From the NCBI GenBank assembly GCA_022703115.1, contig JAKLEK010000044.1, forward strand, positions 1 through 9,646: a stretch of DNA of 9,646 nt, in the 5' to 3' direction. The DNA is from Elusimicrobiota bacterium (lineage in GTDB: Bacteria; Elusimicrobiota; Elusimicrobia; Elusimicrobiales; UBA9959). How positions within the stretch are numbered: position 1 is the stretch's first letter; the number at the start of each line of letters is the position of its first letter. Positions 1-6,495 of this stretch are shown in pieces. The notes beneath the pieces were generated by a model, which was not told where the DNA came from, searched no databases, and was given only the letters and a program-made list of their open reading frames with translations. The position numbers and the translations under genes were made by a program.

Positions 1-1
1 T

Positions 2-646
2 TTTTTCAAGCTGGACCTGCGGGGCCTTATGACCCCGGACGCGCTGGCGGTAGTTCTGATCTTCCTGTTTATGTCGCTTTTCGACACTCTTGGCACCCTG
101 CTCGGAGTCGGAATGCAGGCCGGTCTCATGCGCGACGGGAAGCTGGAACGGGTCTCCAAGGCCCTTCTCGCTGACGCGGTCGCCACTACGGCCGGGGCCC
201 TGCTGGGCACTTCCACTGTTTCCAGCTATATAGAAAGTTCCACCGGGGTCGCCCAGGGCGGCCGCACCGGGCTTACGGCCCTTACCGTGGGCGCTCTCTT
301 CCTGCTGAGCCTTTTTTTCTCGCCGCTGGTCGCTTCGGTCAACGCGGCGGTGCCGCTGGGGGACGGCACGTTCATCCATCCGGTCACCGCGCCGGCCCTC
401 ATCCTGGTGGGATCTCTGATGATGAGCTCGGTCAGGCGCATCGACTGGGACGATGTTTCAGCCTCTATCCCGGCCTTCATAACTCTGGTCCTTATTCCTT
501 TCACTTTCAATATAGCGGACGGGATCGCTTTCGGGTTCATCGCCCATGTCGCGGTACGGGCGCTTTCCGGCCGGGCCGCTTCGGTGCCGCCGCTGCTGTG
601 GGTTATTTCCGTCCTTCTGGCTTTGCGCTATGCTTTCCTTAAATGA
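2..646 (+). CDS. NCS2-family purine permease (AzgA/PbuG type), C-terminal part, 5' truncated
   Basis: This is an inner-membrane transporter of the nucleobase:cation symporter 2 family, most like the guanine/hypoxanthine (AzgA/PbuG) branch, which imports purine bases with protons. The frame is open from base 2, so the ATG at 29 is an internal methionine and the gene begins outside the window; about 214 residues are visible of a family length near 430-450. Diagnostic stretches are FDTLGTLLGVG, then LLADAVATTAGALLGTS and YIESSTGVAQGGRTGLTA, the conserved substrate-site region of this branch. Further hydrophobic segments follow, including FLLSLFFSPL, APALILVGSLMM, AFITLVLIPFTFNIADGIAFGF and a last one at the C-terminus. 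Assignment to NCS2 is firm from these motifs; the exact substrate (adenine, guanine or hypoxanthine) is inferred. The stop at 646 lies 45 bases before recG. Confidence 0.9.
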   Translation, partial: FFKLDLRGLMTPDALAVVLIFLFMSLFDTLGTLLGVGMQAGLMRDGKLERVSKALLADAVATTAGALLGTSTVSSYIESSTGVAQGGRTGLTALTVGALFLLSLFFSPLVASVNAAVPLGDGTFIHPVTAPALILVGSLMMSSVRRIDWDDVSASIPAFITLVLIPFTFNIADGIAFGFIAHVAVRALSGRAASVPPLLWVISVLLALRYAFLK

Positions 647-691
647 ACCAGTCCGGAACTTCCGTCCGCCGGGACCGGTTTTCGCGGATAT

Positions 692-2767
692 ATGACCGAC
701 ATACAGTATCTTAAAGGCGTGGGGCCCCGGCGGGCCGAAATGCTGAACAAACTCGGTCTCGGGACCGTGGAGGACATGCTGCTGTATTTCCCGAAAAAGT
801 GGGAGGACAGGCGTTTCAACGTCAAAAAGGAAAAGCTCGACCGTCTGGAGGAAGTGCCGGTGGTGTTCGGCCTCGTGCGCTCGGTGCGGGATATGTATAC
901 CCCCGGTTCGCTGCGCATATTCAAGGCCGTCATAGACGCGGGCGGTTACGAAGCGGAGGCCAGCTGGTTCAGGCGGCATAATCACCGCTTCGACGTATTC
1001 TCATCCCTCCGCAGGGACGTGAAGCCAGGCGAACGCCTGTGGCTGGTGGCCTCTCCGGAAGATCCGCTTTTCAGGACCCGGCTGCGCGTGGAGGAACATT
1101 ACCGCCAGGACGACCTCATGGCCCAGAACGCGCACGTGAACCGTATAGTTCCGGTGTATCCGCTGACCGAAGGGATAACCGCCAGGTTCATGCGGGAGGC
1201 GATGTTCAGGGCCGTCACGGAACGTTCCGCCGAGATGGGCGAGTTCCTGCCGGGCCGGCTGCTCGCGGGGAGGGGGCTGATAGGACGCGAGATGGCGTTC
1301 AGGGCCGTTCATTTTCCCCGTAACGTTTTCGAGCTCAGAGAGGCGCGCCGGAGGCTGATCTACGAGGAGTTGCTGCTGATGTCGCTGGCCTGGGCGCTTA
1401 AGCGCAGGCAGACGCGTTCCATCGAGAAGGGATTTTCATACCGGATAAAAAGGGATCTCCTGACCCCGTTCCGGGAGAAGCTCGGTTTCGAGCTTACCCC
1501 CTCCCAGAAGAAGGCCATCAACGATATCTTCGCCGATATGTCCGCTCCGGCGCCTATGTCGCGCCTCCTTGAGGGGGACGTCGGGTCCGGAAAGACCGTG
1601 GTGGCCATGAGCGCGCTGCTGCTGGCCGTTGAGAACGGCTATCAGGGGGTTTTCATGGCCCCCACCGAGATACTGGCCGAGCAGCATTTCATGACCTTCC
1701 GCAGGTACCTGTCCGGGCTCGGAGTGCGGTTCGCGGTCCTTACGTCCCGCCTCAAGCCGAAGGAACGCAGGGAGATAAAGGAAAAGATCGCGGCCGGCGG
1801 ACTGGATATAGTGATAGGGACGCACGCGGTCCTGGAACCGGACGTGAAGTTCAAGGACCTCAAACTGATAGTCGTGGACGAACAGCACCGCTTCGGTGTG
1901 CGCCAGCGCGCGGCCCTGCGCCGCAAGGGCGATAAGGCCGATACGCTGATCATGACCGCGACCCCTATCCCGCGCACCCTCTTCCTGGCGCTTTACGGCG
2001 ACCTGGACCTTTCGGTACTGACCGATATGCCGCCGGGAAGGAAGCCGGTCCGTACCGAGAGGGCCGCGGAGGAAGATGCTCTGAAGGCGGTCCGTGAGGA
2101 GACTTCCCGCGGCCGTCAGGCCTACATGGTCTATCCCCTGATAGAGGAGGACGGCGCAGGGGCGCTGAAGTCGGTGAAGGCCGAGTTCGAAAGGCTGAAG
2201 ACCGTCTTCGGCGACCGGCGCATCGCCATGCTGCATGGCGCTATGCCGGCCGAAGAGAAGGAGCGGGTCATGGCCGGGTTCGCCGCCAGGAAGATAGACA
2301 TACTGGTGGCGACAAGCGTGATAGAGGTGGGCATAGACGTGCCCAACGCCACGGTCATGGTGATAAATAACGCGGAGAACTTCGGACTGGCGAGCCTTCA
2401 TCAGCTGAGGGGGCGTGTGGGACGGGGCCGGTCCGAGTCCAGGTGCCTGCTGGTGGCCGGAGAGACCACGCCGGCTGGCGCGGAGCGGCTGGAGGCGATG
2501 TGCTCCACTTCCTCCGGCTTCGAGATAAGCGAGAAGGACAGCCGTATCCGCGGCGCGGGCGAGGTGCTGGGCGTCCGCCAGCACGGCGATATGGAATTCA
2601 GACTGGCCGAGCTTCCGCGCGACGGGGATGTTCTCGGCCAGGCCATGGAGGACCGTGATAAGCTGCTGGAGACCGACCCCGGACTCCGGGATCCGGAGAA
2701 CGCGGGGCTGCGGCACAACCTCATGAAAATTTACCAGCATAAATGGGATATAATAGACCTCTCATGA
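692..2767 (+). CDS. recG: ATP-dependent DNA helicase RecG
   Basis: RecG is a monomeric superfamily 2 double-strand DNA translocase that remodels stalled replication forks and branch-migrates Holliday junctions in the cytoplasm. The 691-residue length matches the family (about 690). The N-terminal wedge region starts with YLKGVGPRRAEMLNKLG and FPKKWEDRR (residues 6-41). The helicase core shows Walker A GDVGSGKT (295-302), the DEQH box (396-399), motif III TATPIPRT (422-429) and motif VI QLRGRVGRG (571-579), with IEVGIDVPNAT just before it. The C-terminal region has the RecG-typical RIRGAGEVLGVRQHG (619-632). The ATG at 692 is the first start codon after the permease stop, which is in the same frame; no strong Shine-Dalgarno precedes it, so translation may depend on upstream ribosomes. 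No motif is damaged. Confidence 0.97.
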   Translation: MTDIQYLKGVGPRRAEMLNKLGLGTVEDMLLYFPKKWEDRRFNVKKEKLDRLEEVPVVFGLVRSVRDMYTPGSLRIFKAVIDAGGYEAEASWFRRHNHRFDVFSSLRRDVKPGERLWLVASPEDPLFRTRLRVEEHYRQDDLMAQNAHVNRIVPVYPLTEGITARFMREAMFRAVTERSAEMGEFLPGRLLAGRGLIGREMAFRAVHFPRNVFELREARRRLIYEELLLMSLAWALKRRQTRSIEKGFSYRIKRDLLTPFREKLGFELTPSQKKAINDIFADMSAPAPMSRLLEGDVGSGKTVVAMSALLLAVENGYQGVFMAPTEILAEQHFMTFRRYLSGLGVRFAVLTSRLKPKERREIKEKIAAGGLDIVIGTHAVLEPDVKFKDLKLIVVDEQHRFGVRQRAALRRKGDKADTLIMTATPIPRTLFLALYGDLDLSVLTDMPPGRKPVRTERAAEEDALKAVREETSRGRQAYMVYPLIEEDGAGALKSVKAEFERLKTVFGDRRIAMLHGAMPAEEKERVMAGFAARKIDILVATSVIEVGIDVPNATVMVINNAENFGLASLHQLRGRVGRGRSESRCLLVAGETTPAGAERLEAMCSTSSGFEISEKDSRIRGAGEVLGVRQHGDMEFRLAELPRDGDVLGQAMEDRDKLLETDPGLRDPENAGLRHNLMKIYQHKWDIIDLS

Positions 2768-2773
2768 ACGCCT

Positions 2774-2783
2774 GGGGCGGGGG
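2774..2783 (+). promoter_or_regulatory. G-rich ribosome binding site for the hybrid kinase
   Basis: A G-rich run (GGGGCGGGGG) lies between the recG stop and two close in-frame ATGs at 2786 and 2792. The first GGGG is 8 bases before 2786 and the last Gs are 8 bases before 2792, so it does not settle which ATG is used; the two proteins differ by only two residues. Confidence 0.4.
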
Positions 2784-2785
2784 AA

Positions 2786-5700
2786 ATGAGCATGCGAAAG
2801 AAAAAAAAGGCCGGCGGGCCTGAAGCGTCGGTTTCCGGCGCGGGGGACCTGGACGGGCTCGACCGCATCAACCGGGAGATACTGAGCCATGTGCGCAGCG
2901 GGGTCATTATTTACGGCCCGGACCTGCGCTACAGGCTCTTCAATCCCTTCATGGAGAAAATAACCGGGCTCTCTTCGGCCGATGTCATAGGGCGGCATCC
3001 GCTGGAGGTATTTCCGTTCCTGTCGGAAGTAGGTTTCATGGAGAAACTTGAGGGCGTGCTCAACAATGGGGTCGTGGCGCGCATCGAATTCCGGTACGAA
3101 ATCGGGAAGACCGGAAGGTCCGGCTGGGTGGAAGGGGAATATTCCCCTCTGTACGATGAAGCCGGGAAGATTTCCGGGGTCATAGGAGCGGTCAGGGACG
3201 TCACCGACTACAAGGAGAAAGAGCTGTCGCTCCAGGCCGAAAGGCACAGGTACCTCAGTCTTTTCGAGAACATGCGCAGCGCGGCCGCCGTTTACGAGGC
3301 GGTGGACGACGGCCGCGACTTCCGTTTCCTGAGCGTCAACCAGGGCTGCGAGCAGATAGAGGCTATCAGGCGTGAGGAAGTGCGGGGGCGAATGCTCACC
3401 GAAGTCTTTCCCGGCATGGAGGAATTCGGCCTGCTGGAAGTGCTGCGGCGCGTATGGCGGACAGGGGCGCCGGAACAGTTCCCGATAAAACTTTACCGAG
3501 ACGCGCGCATCACCGGGTGGCGCGACAGCTTCGTGTACAGACTGTCGTCCGGGGAAGTGGTGGCGATATATGAGGACGCAGGGGAGCGGGTAAGGGCCGC
3601 CGAGGAACTGGAGGAAAGCGAGAGGCGGTACCGTGCTCTGGCGGAAACGGCCCAGGACGCCATCTTCATAATAGGCCGAGATCGGAAGATGGAATATATG
3701 AACGGCTATGCGATGAAGGACCTGGGACTTCGCCGTTCGGAAGCGGTAGGGAAAGAGCAGCGCTCCCTGTTCCCGCCGGCGGCGGCGGCGAAGCAGGAGA
3801 AGGTCCTGGACGAAGTTTTTGAGAGCCGGGTGCCGGCCTTCTTCGAGGAAGAGGTCGTCTTTCCGGACGGTTCCAGCCGATGGCTGGACACCAAGTTCGT
3901 CCCGTTGCCGGACCAAGACGGCGGCGTGAGGGCCGTAATGGGGATATCGCGCGACATCACCAGGCGCAAGCGCGCCGAAACGTCGCTCAGGGACAGCGAG
4001 ACCCGTTACCGGACGCTTTTCGACCAAGCCCGCGATTCCATAATGGTGCTGGAGGCGCGGCCGGATGAGCCTCCGCTGATATTGGATGCCAATGACGCCG
4101 CGCTGCGGATACACGGTTATAAGCGCGAGGAACTGGTCGGGCGGCCTATAACAGTGCTGGACGCGGAGGAGGACGCCGGCGCCCTGGTCGAGGGCCGTAT
4201 GCGGACGATACGCGAGAAGAGGAGCGCGGAATTCGAGGTCGTACACCGGCGAAAAGACGGTTCTCTGGTCGTGTTGGAGGCCTCGGTCCGGGCCATCAAT
4301 GTGGCCGGCCGGGACCTGCTCGTGGATATTTCCAGGGACCTTACCGAACGCAAACGGGCGGAACGGGAGCTCAGGGCCAGCGAAAGACGCTATAAGACCA
4401 TTTTCGATTCCTCTTCCGATCCGCTCATGCTGCTGACCCCGGAAGGGGTTTTTTTCAAGGGCAATCCGGCCGCGCTCGGGCTTTTCGGCTGCGCGGACGA
4501 GGCCGAGTTCACCTCCATGGCGCCGGCGGACCTCTCTCCGGAGCGCCAGCCGGACGGAGCCGTTTCGGCAGATAAGGCGCGCAAGATGATGGCGATAGCC
4601 ATGGAAAAAGGCAGCCATTTCTTCGAGTGGACGCATAAACGCGTACGCGGAGGGGAATTCTTCGCCACGGTCCTGCTCACGAGAATAGACCTGGACGGCA
4701 GGCCGGTCCTGCAGGCCACGGTGAGGGACATAACGGAGCTCAGACAGGCGGAGGAGACCCTGAGGAACGCCCAGAAGCTCGAGTCGATCGGAGTGCTGGC
4801 CGGCGGCATAGCCCACGATTTCAATAACATGCTGGCTGGTATCATCGGGAACCTCTCGCTGCTTGAGAGCCGCCTGCCTCCGGAAGGCGAGGCCGGGGAG
4901 CTCCTCTCGGACATGGCTTCCACGGCCGAAAAGGCGAAACAGCTGTCCAACCGCCTTCTTGTGTTCGCCAAGGGCGGGGTTCCGGCCAAGAAACACCTGG
5001 ATATAGGCCGGGTCCTGAAGGATTCGGTGGGGTTGGTATCCCATGGTTCCAACTGCCGTTTCGACATCTCCGTCCCGGTCCAGGCCCTGACCGCGCTTGC
5101 GGACGAAAGCCAACTGGTCCAGGCGTTCAGCAATCTGGCCCTGAACGCGGTCCAGGCCATGCCCGGCGGCGGCGTGGTCAGGGTAGCCGCCGGGCAATGC
5201 CGCATAGACGCCGCTTCCGGTTTGCCGATAGGCCCGGGAGAATTCATCAGGATAACGGTCGCCGACGAAGGCCCCGGTATCCCGGCGGAGATCATGCCCA
5301 GGATATTCGAGCCGTATTTCACTACCAGGACCGGCGGGCACGGCTTGGGGTTGAGCATAGCGTATTCCGTGTTCGCCAGGCACGGCGGAAGGCTGTTAGC
5401 CTCTTCGGATAAGGGAGGCGCCGTGTTCACCGCTTATCTGCCGCTCGTGACCGGGGCGGACGCGCCGGCCATATCGAAAGAGCCGGAAGCCGGGAAGGTC
5501 CGCGGCGGGCGCGTGCTCGTAATGGACGACGACGATAGCGTCAGGCGCTCCGCGGCCAGAATGCTGAAGGCGCTGAACTACGAATGCTTGCTTGTCGCGG
5601 ACGGAGAAGCCGCTCTGAAGGCCTATCGGACCGCCGCGTCGGAAAAGCGCCCGTTCACGGCCGTGATAATGGACCTGACCATACCCGGCGCCATGGGGGG

Positions 5701-5887
5701 CAGGGAGGCTGTGCTGAAGCTGAGGGAATTCGATCCGAAGGCGAAGGTGCTGGTGTCGAGCGGCTATTCGGACGATCCGGTGATGGGGGATTTCAGGAGT
5801 TACGGTTTCGACGCGGCCCTGGCAAAACCGTACAGGTTCGAGGAATTGGGACGGGCGCTTTCTTCTCTAGCGGCCAGTGGCGAGTAG
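2786..5887 (+). CDS. Multi-PAS hybrid sensor histidine kinase with C-terminal receiver
   Basis: This is a 1033-residue cytoplasmic signalling kinase: PAS domains sense a ligand or redox state, a histidine is phosphorylated with ATP, and the phosphate moves to an attached receiver. Five PAS/PAC units are visible at roughly 26-143, 154-270, 280-397, 406-526 and 534-656; several end in the PAC signature, for example GISRDITRRKRAE and DISRDLTERKRAE. The H-box LAGGIAHDFNN puts the phosphorylated His at 677. The ATPase shows the N-box Asn787 (NLALNAVQA), G1 DEGPGIP (827-833), FEPYFTTR (841-848) and G2 GLGLS (853-857). The receiver (about 908-1030) has the acidic cluster Asp914-917, phospho-acceptor Asp963 in MDLTIPG, and Lys1014-Pro. 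No transmembrane segment, HPt or DNA-binding domain is seen, so the downstream partner is unknown. It starts 18 bases after recG. The signal cannot be read from the sequence. Confidence 0.93.
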   Translation: MSMRKKKKAGGPEASVSGAGDLDGLDRINREILSHVRSGVIIYGPDLRYRLFNPFMEKITGLSSADVIGRHPLEVFPFLSEVGFMEKLEGVLNNGVVARIEFRYEIGKTGRSGWVEGEYSPLYDEAGKISGVIGAVRDVTDYKEKELSLQAERHRYLSLFENMRSAAAVYEAVDDGRDFRFLSVNQGCEQIEAIRREEVRGRMLTEVFPGMEEFGLLEVLRRVWRTGAPEQFPIKLYRDARITGWRDSFVYRLSSGEVVAIYEDAGERVRAAEELEESERRYRALAETAQDAIFIIGRDRKMEYMNGYAMKDLGLRRSEAVGKEQRSLFPPAAAAKQEKVLDEVFESRVPAFFEEEVVFPDGSSRWLDTKFVPLPDQDGGVRAVMGISRDITRRKRAETSLRDSETRYRTLFDQARDSIMVLEARPDEPPLILDANDAALRIHGYKREELVGRPITVLDAEEDAGALVEGRMRTIREKRSAEFEVVHRRKDGSLVVLEASVRAINVAGRDLLVDISRDLTERKRAERELRASERRYKTIFDSSSDPLMLLTPEGVFFKGNPAALGLFGCADEAEFTSMAPADLSPERQPDGAVSADKARKMMAIAMEKGSHFFEWTHKRVRGGEFFATVLLTRIDLDGRPVLQATVRDITELRQAEETLRNAQKLESIGVLAGGIAHDFNNMLAGIIGNLSLLESRLPPEGEAGELLSDMASTAEKAKQLSNRLLVFAKGGVPAKKHLDIGRVLKDSVGLVSHGSNCRFDISVPVQALTALADESQLVQAFSNLALNAVQAMPGGGVVRVAAGQCRIDAASGLPIGPGEFIRITVADEGPGIPAEIMPRIFEPYFTTRTGGHGLGLSIAYSVFARHGGRLLASSDKGGAVFTAYLPLVTGADAPAISKEPEAGKVRGGRVLVMDDDDSVRRSAARMLKALNYECLLVADGEAALKAYRTAASEKRPFTAVIMDLTIPGAMGGREAVLKLREFDPKAKVLVSSGYSDDPVMGDFRSYGFDAALAKPYRFEELGRALSSLAASGE

Positions 5888-5910
5888 TTCAAAGGCGAGA
5901 GGCTTGCCGG

Positions 5911-5928
5911 GGGTCTGGAACCGGACCT
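5911..5928. terminator. Weak hairpin between convergent genes
   Basis: A short inverted repeat (GGTCTG, loop GAAC, CGGACC; one G-U pair) lies in the 78-base gap between the kinase stop and the end of the minus-strand small gene. It could help end transcription from either side, but neither strand has a clear T-run after it, so this is only a candidate. Confidence 0.25.
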
Positions 5929-5965
5929 AATCCTTGGAGCTATACCGTCGGGAAGTCTTACGGGG

Positions 5966-6169
5966 TCAGTTGCCGCAGCAGCAGCCTCCGCCGCAGTTAT
6001 GCCCGCCGGGTTTTATAGGACAGGCGCCTTCGCCGGCGGAGCCTTTCTTGATGCCTACTATCTCGTCCGATATCTTAACTACCTTGCCGAGTTCTTTATC
6101 GTAGACATAGCGTCCGGTTTTGGAACCGGAGGCCGCCGGGGAGTCCTTGTGTGAATGTTTTTCGCTCAT
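5966..6169 (-). CDS. Small cysteine-rich hypothetical protein (67 aa)
   Basis: I do not recognise a named family. The 67-residue product has three parts: a polar, Lys/Ser/His-rich start (residues 1-18); a middle GRYVYDKELGKVVKISDEI (19-37) likely to form beta strands; and a Gly/Cys-rich tail with Cys50, His57, Cys59 and Cys63-64-65. The tail suggests binding of a metal such as zinc, or an Fe-S site, but that is inference; it also recalls the Gly/Cys-rich tails of small FmdB-like zinc-ribbon proteins, without their usual N-terminal ribbon. No signal peptide or membrane segment is seen. It lies 44 bases downstream of the tRNA on the same strand and may share its transcript. The ribosome binding site is weak. 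The compositionally distinct domains and sensible start make it more likely real than a chance frame. Confidence 0.65.
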   Translation of the reverse strand: MSEKHSHKDSPAASGSKTGRYVYDKELGKVVKISDEIVGIKKGSAGEGACPIKPGGHNCGGGCCCGN

Positions 6170-6189
6170 GCCGGTAGTCCGTTCTGTCG

Positions 6190-6208
6190 TTTCCGCTATG
6201 CGCGGAAG
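6190..6208 (-). terminator. Hairpin downstream of the tRNA
   Basis: TTCCGC and GCGGAA form a perfect 6-bp stem with a 5-base loop, extended by one wobble pair. It begins 6 bases past the tRNA CCA end and lies before the small cysteine-rich gene. There is no T-tract, so it may be a tRNA 3'-processing or attenuating structure rather than an intrinsic terminator. Confidence 0.3.
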
Positions 6209-6213
6209 AGATC

Positions 6214-6288
6214 TGGTGCGCCCACCTGGAATCGAACCAGGATAACCAGCTTCGCAGGCTGGGACTCTATCCGTTGAGATATGGGCGC
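6214..6288 (-). tRNA. tRNA-Arg, anticodon GCG, CCA encoded
   Basis: Read on the minus strand this folds into a full cloverleaf of 75 bases. The acceptor stem GCGCCCA/TGGGCGC pairs perfectly, followed by A and an encoded CCA. The D arm is CTC/GAG around the loop AACGGATA, with a T-T mismatch at the first D-stem pair. The anticodon stem CCAGC/GCTGG is perfect and holds the loop CTGCGAA, giving anticodon GCG, which reads CGC and CGU. The variable loop is 4 bases, and the T arm CCTGG/CCAGG encloses TTCGATT. An A at the usual position 20 of the D loop and C35 match the known arginine identity elements. G34 is unusual: bacteria normally read CGU/CGC/CGA with an ACG anticodon deaminated to inosine by TadA. 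Confidence 0.95.
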
Positions 6289-6296
6289 AAAGCTAT

Positions 6297-6340
6297 CGCT
6301 AATGTGCTTCGGCTAACGCTAGTGTACTAAACTTCGGCTA
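6297..6340. repeat. Two imperfect tandem repeats between tRNA and tRNA fragment
   Basis: Two units, 6297-6315 and 6317-6340, share the beginning CGCTARTGT and the end CTTCGGCTA; the second has about five extra bases in the middle. They sit just upstream of the tRNA on its transcribed strand, so they could overlap its promoter region, though I see no convincing -35/-10 pair. Confidence 0.5.
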
Positions 6341-6379
6341 TCTTGTGTCCATGAGCGGCGCAAGACTGCCGTGAAGTCC

Positions 6380-6402
6380 ACCCTATCCGTTGAGGTGGGC
6401 GC
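6380..6402 (-). pseudogene. Broken copy of the tRNA-Arg 5' half
   Basis: On the minus strand this repeats the start of the nearby tRNA: the 7-base acceptor strand GCGCCCA and the D arm CTCAACGGATAG are identical, with two bases missing between them. Homology then stops; no anticodon stem, T arm or 3' acceptor strand can be found after it, so it cannot make a tRNA. It is best read as the remnant of a tandem tRNA duplication or of a recombination at the tRNA. Confidence 0.6.
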
Positions 6403-6431
6403 TCAAAACGCTTTCTGCTTACTTATTTTAC

Positions 6432-6486
6432 AAAATTCAGGGACACATTACCTATTATTGAATTAAGTATTGTGTCCCCGAATTTT
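6432..6486. repeat. 55-bp imperfect palindrome, REP/MITE-like, possible terminator of the lysine-pathway operon
   Basis: Two 16-base arms, 6432-6447 and 6471-6486, are inverted copies with one mismatch (outer motif AAATTC, then GGGACACA); the 23-base centre is itself partly complementary, so nearly the whole element can fold into one long hairpin. It is AT-rich in a GC-rich region, suggesting an acquired element. From memory, similar 'ggggacacaatac' inverted repeats occur near IS200-like (Y1) transposases in several bacteria; no transposase is present here. It begins 9 bases after the aspartokinase stop on that gene's transcribed side and would likely end its transcript. Confidence 0.6.
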
Positions 6487-6495
6487 TATGTAGGT

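Noticed and set aside
1436..2740. 434-codon open frame on the minus strand opposite recG
   Set aside because: It lies wholly within RecG helicase motifs that are intact on the plus strand, and its translation has no family features.
2762..5383. Very long (873-codon) open frame on the minus strand opposite the sensor kinase
   Set aside because: Its translation shows no recognisable domain and is rich in Arg, Gly, Pro and His, as expected from the antisense of GC-rich coding DNA. The plus strand is clearly the PAS kinase.
6380..6402. Integrase attachment site (attL/attR pair with the tRNA)
   Set aside because: The copy corresponds to the tRNA 5' half, there is no integrase in the window, and only about 90 bases separate the copies.
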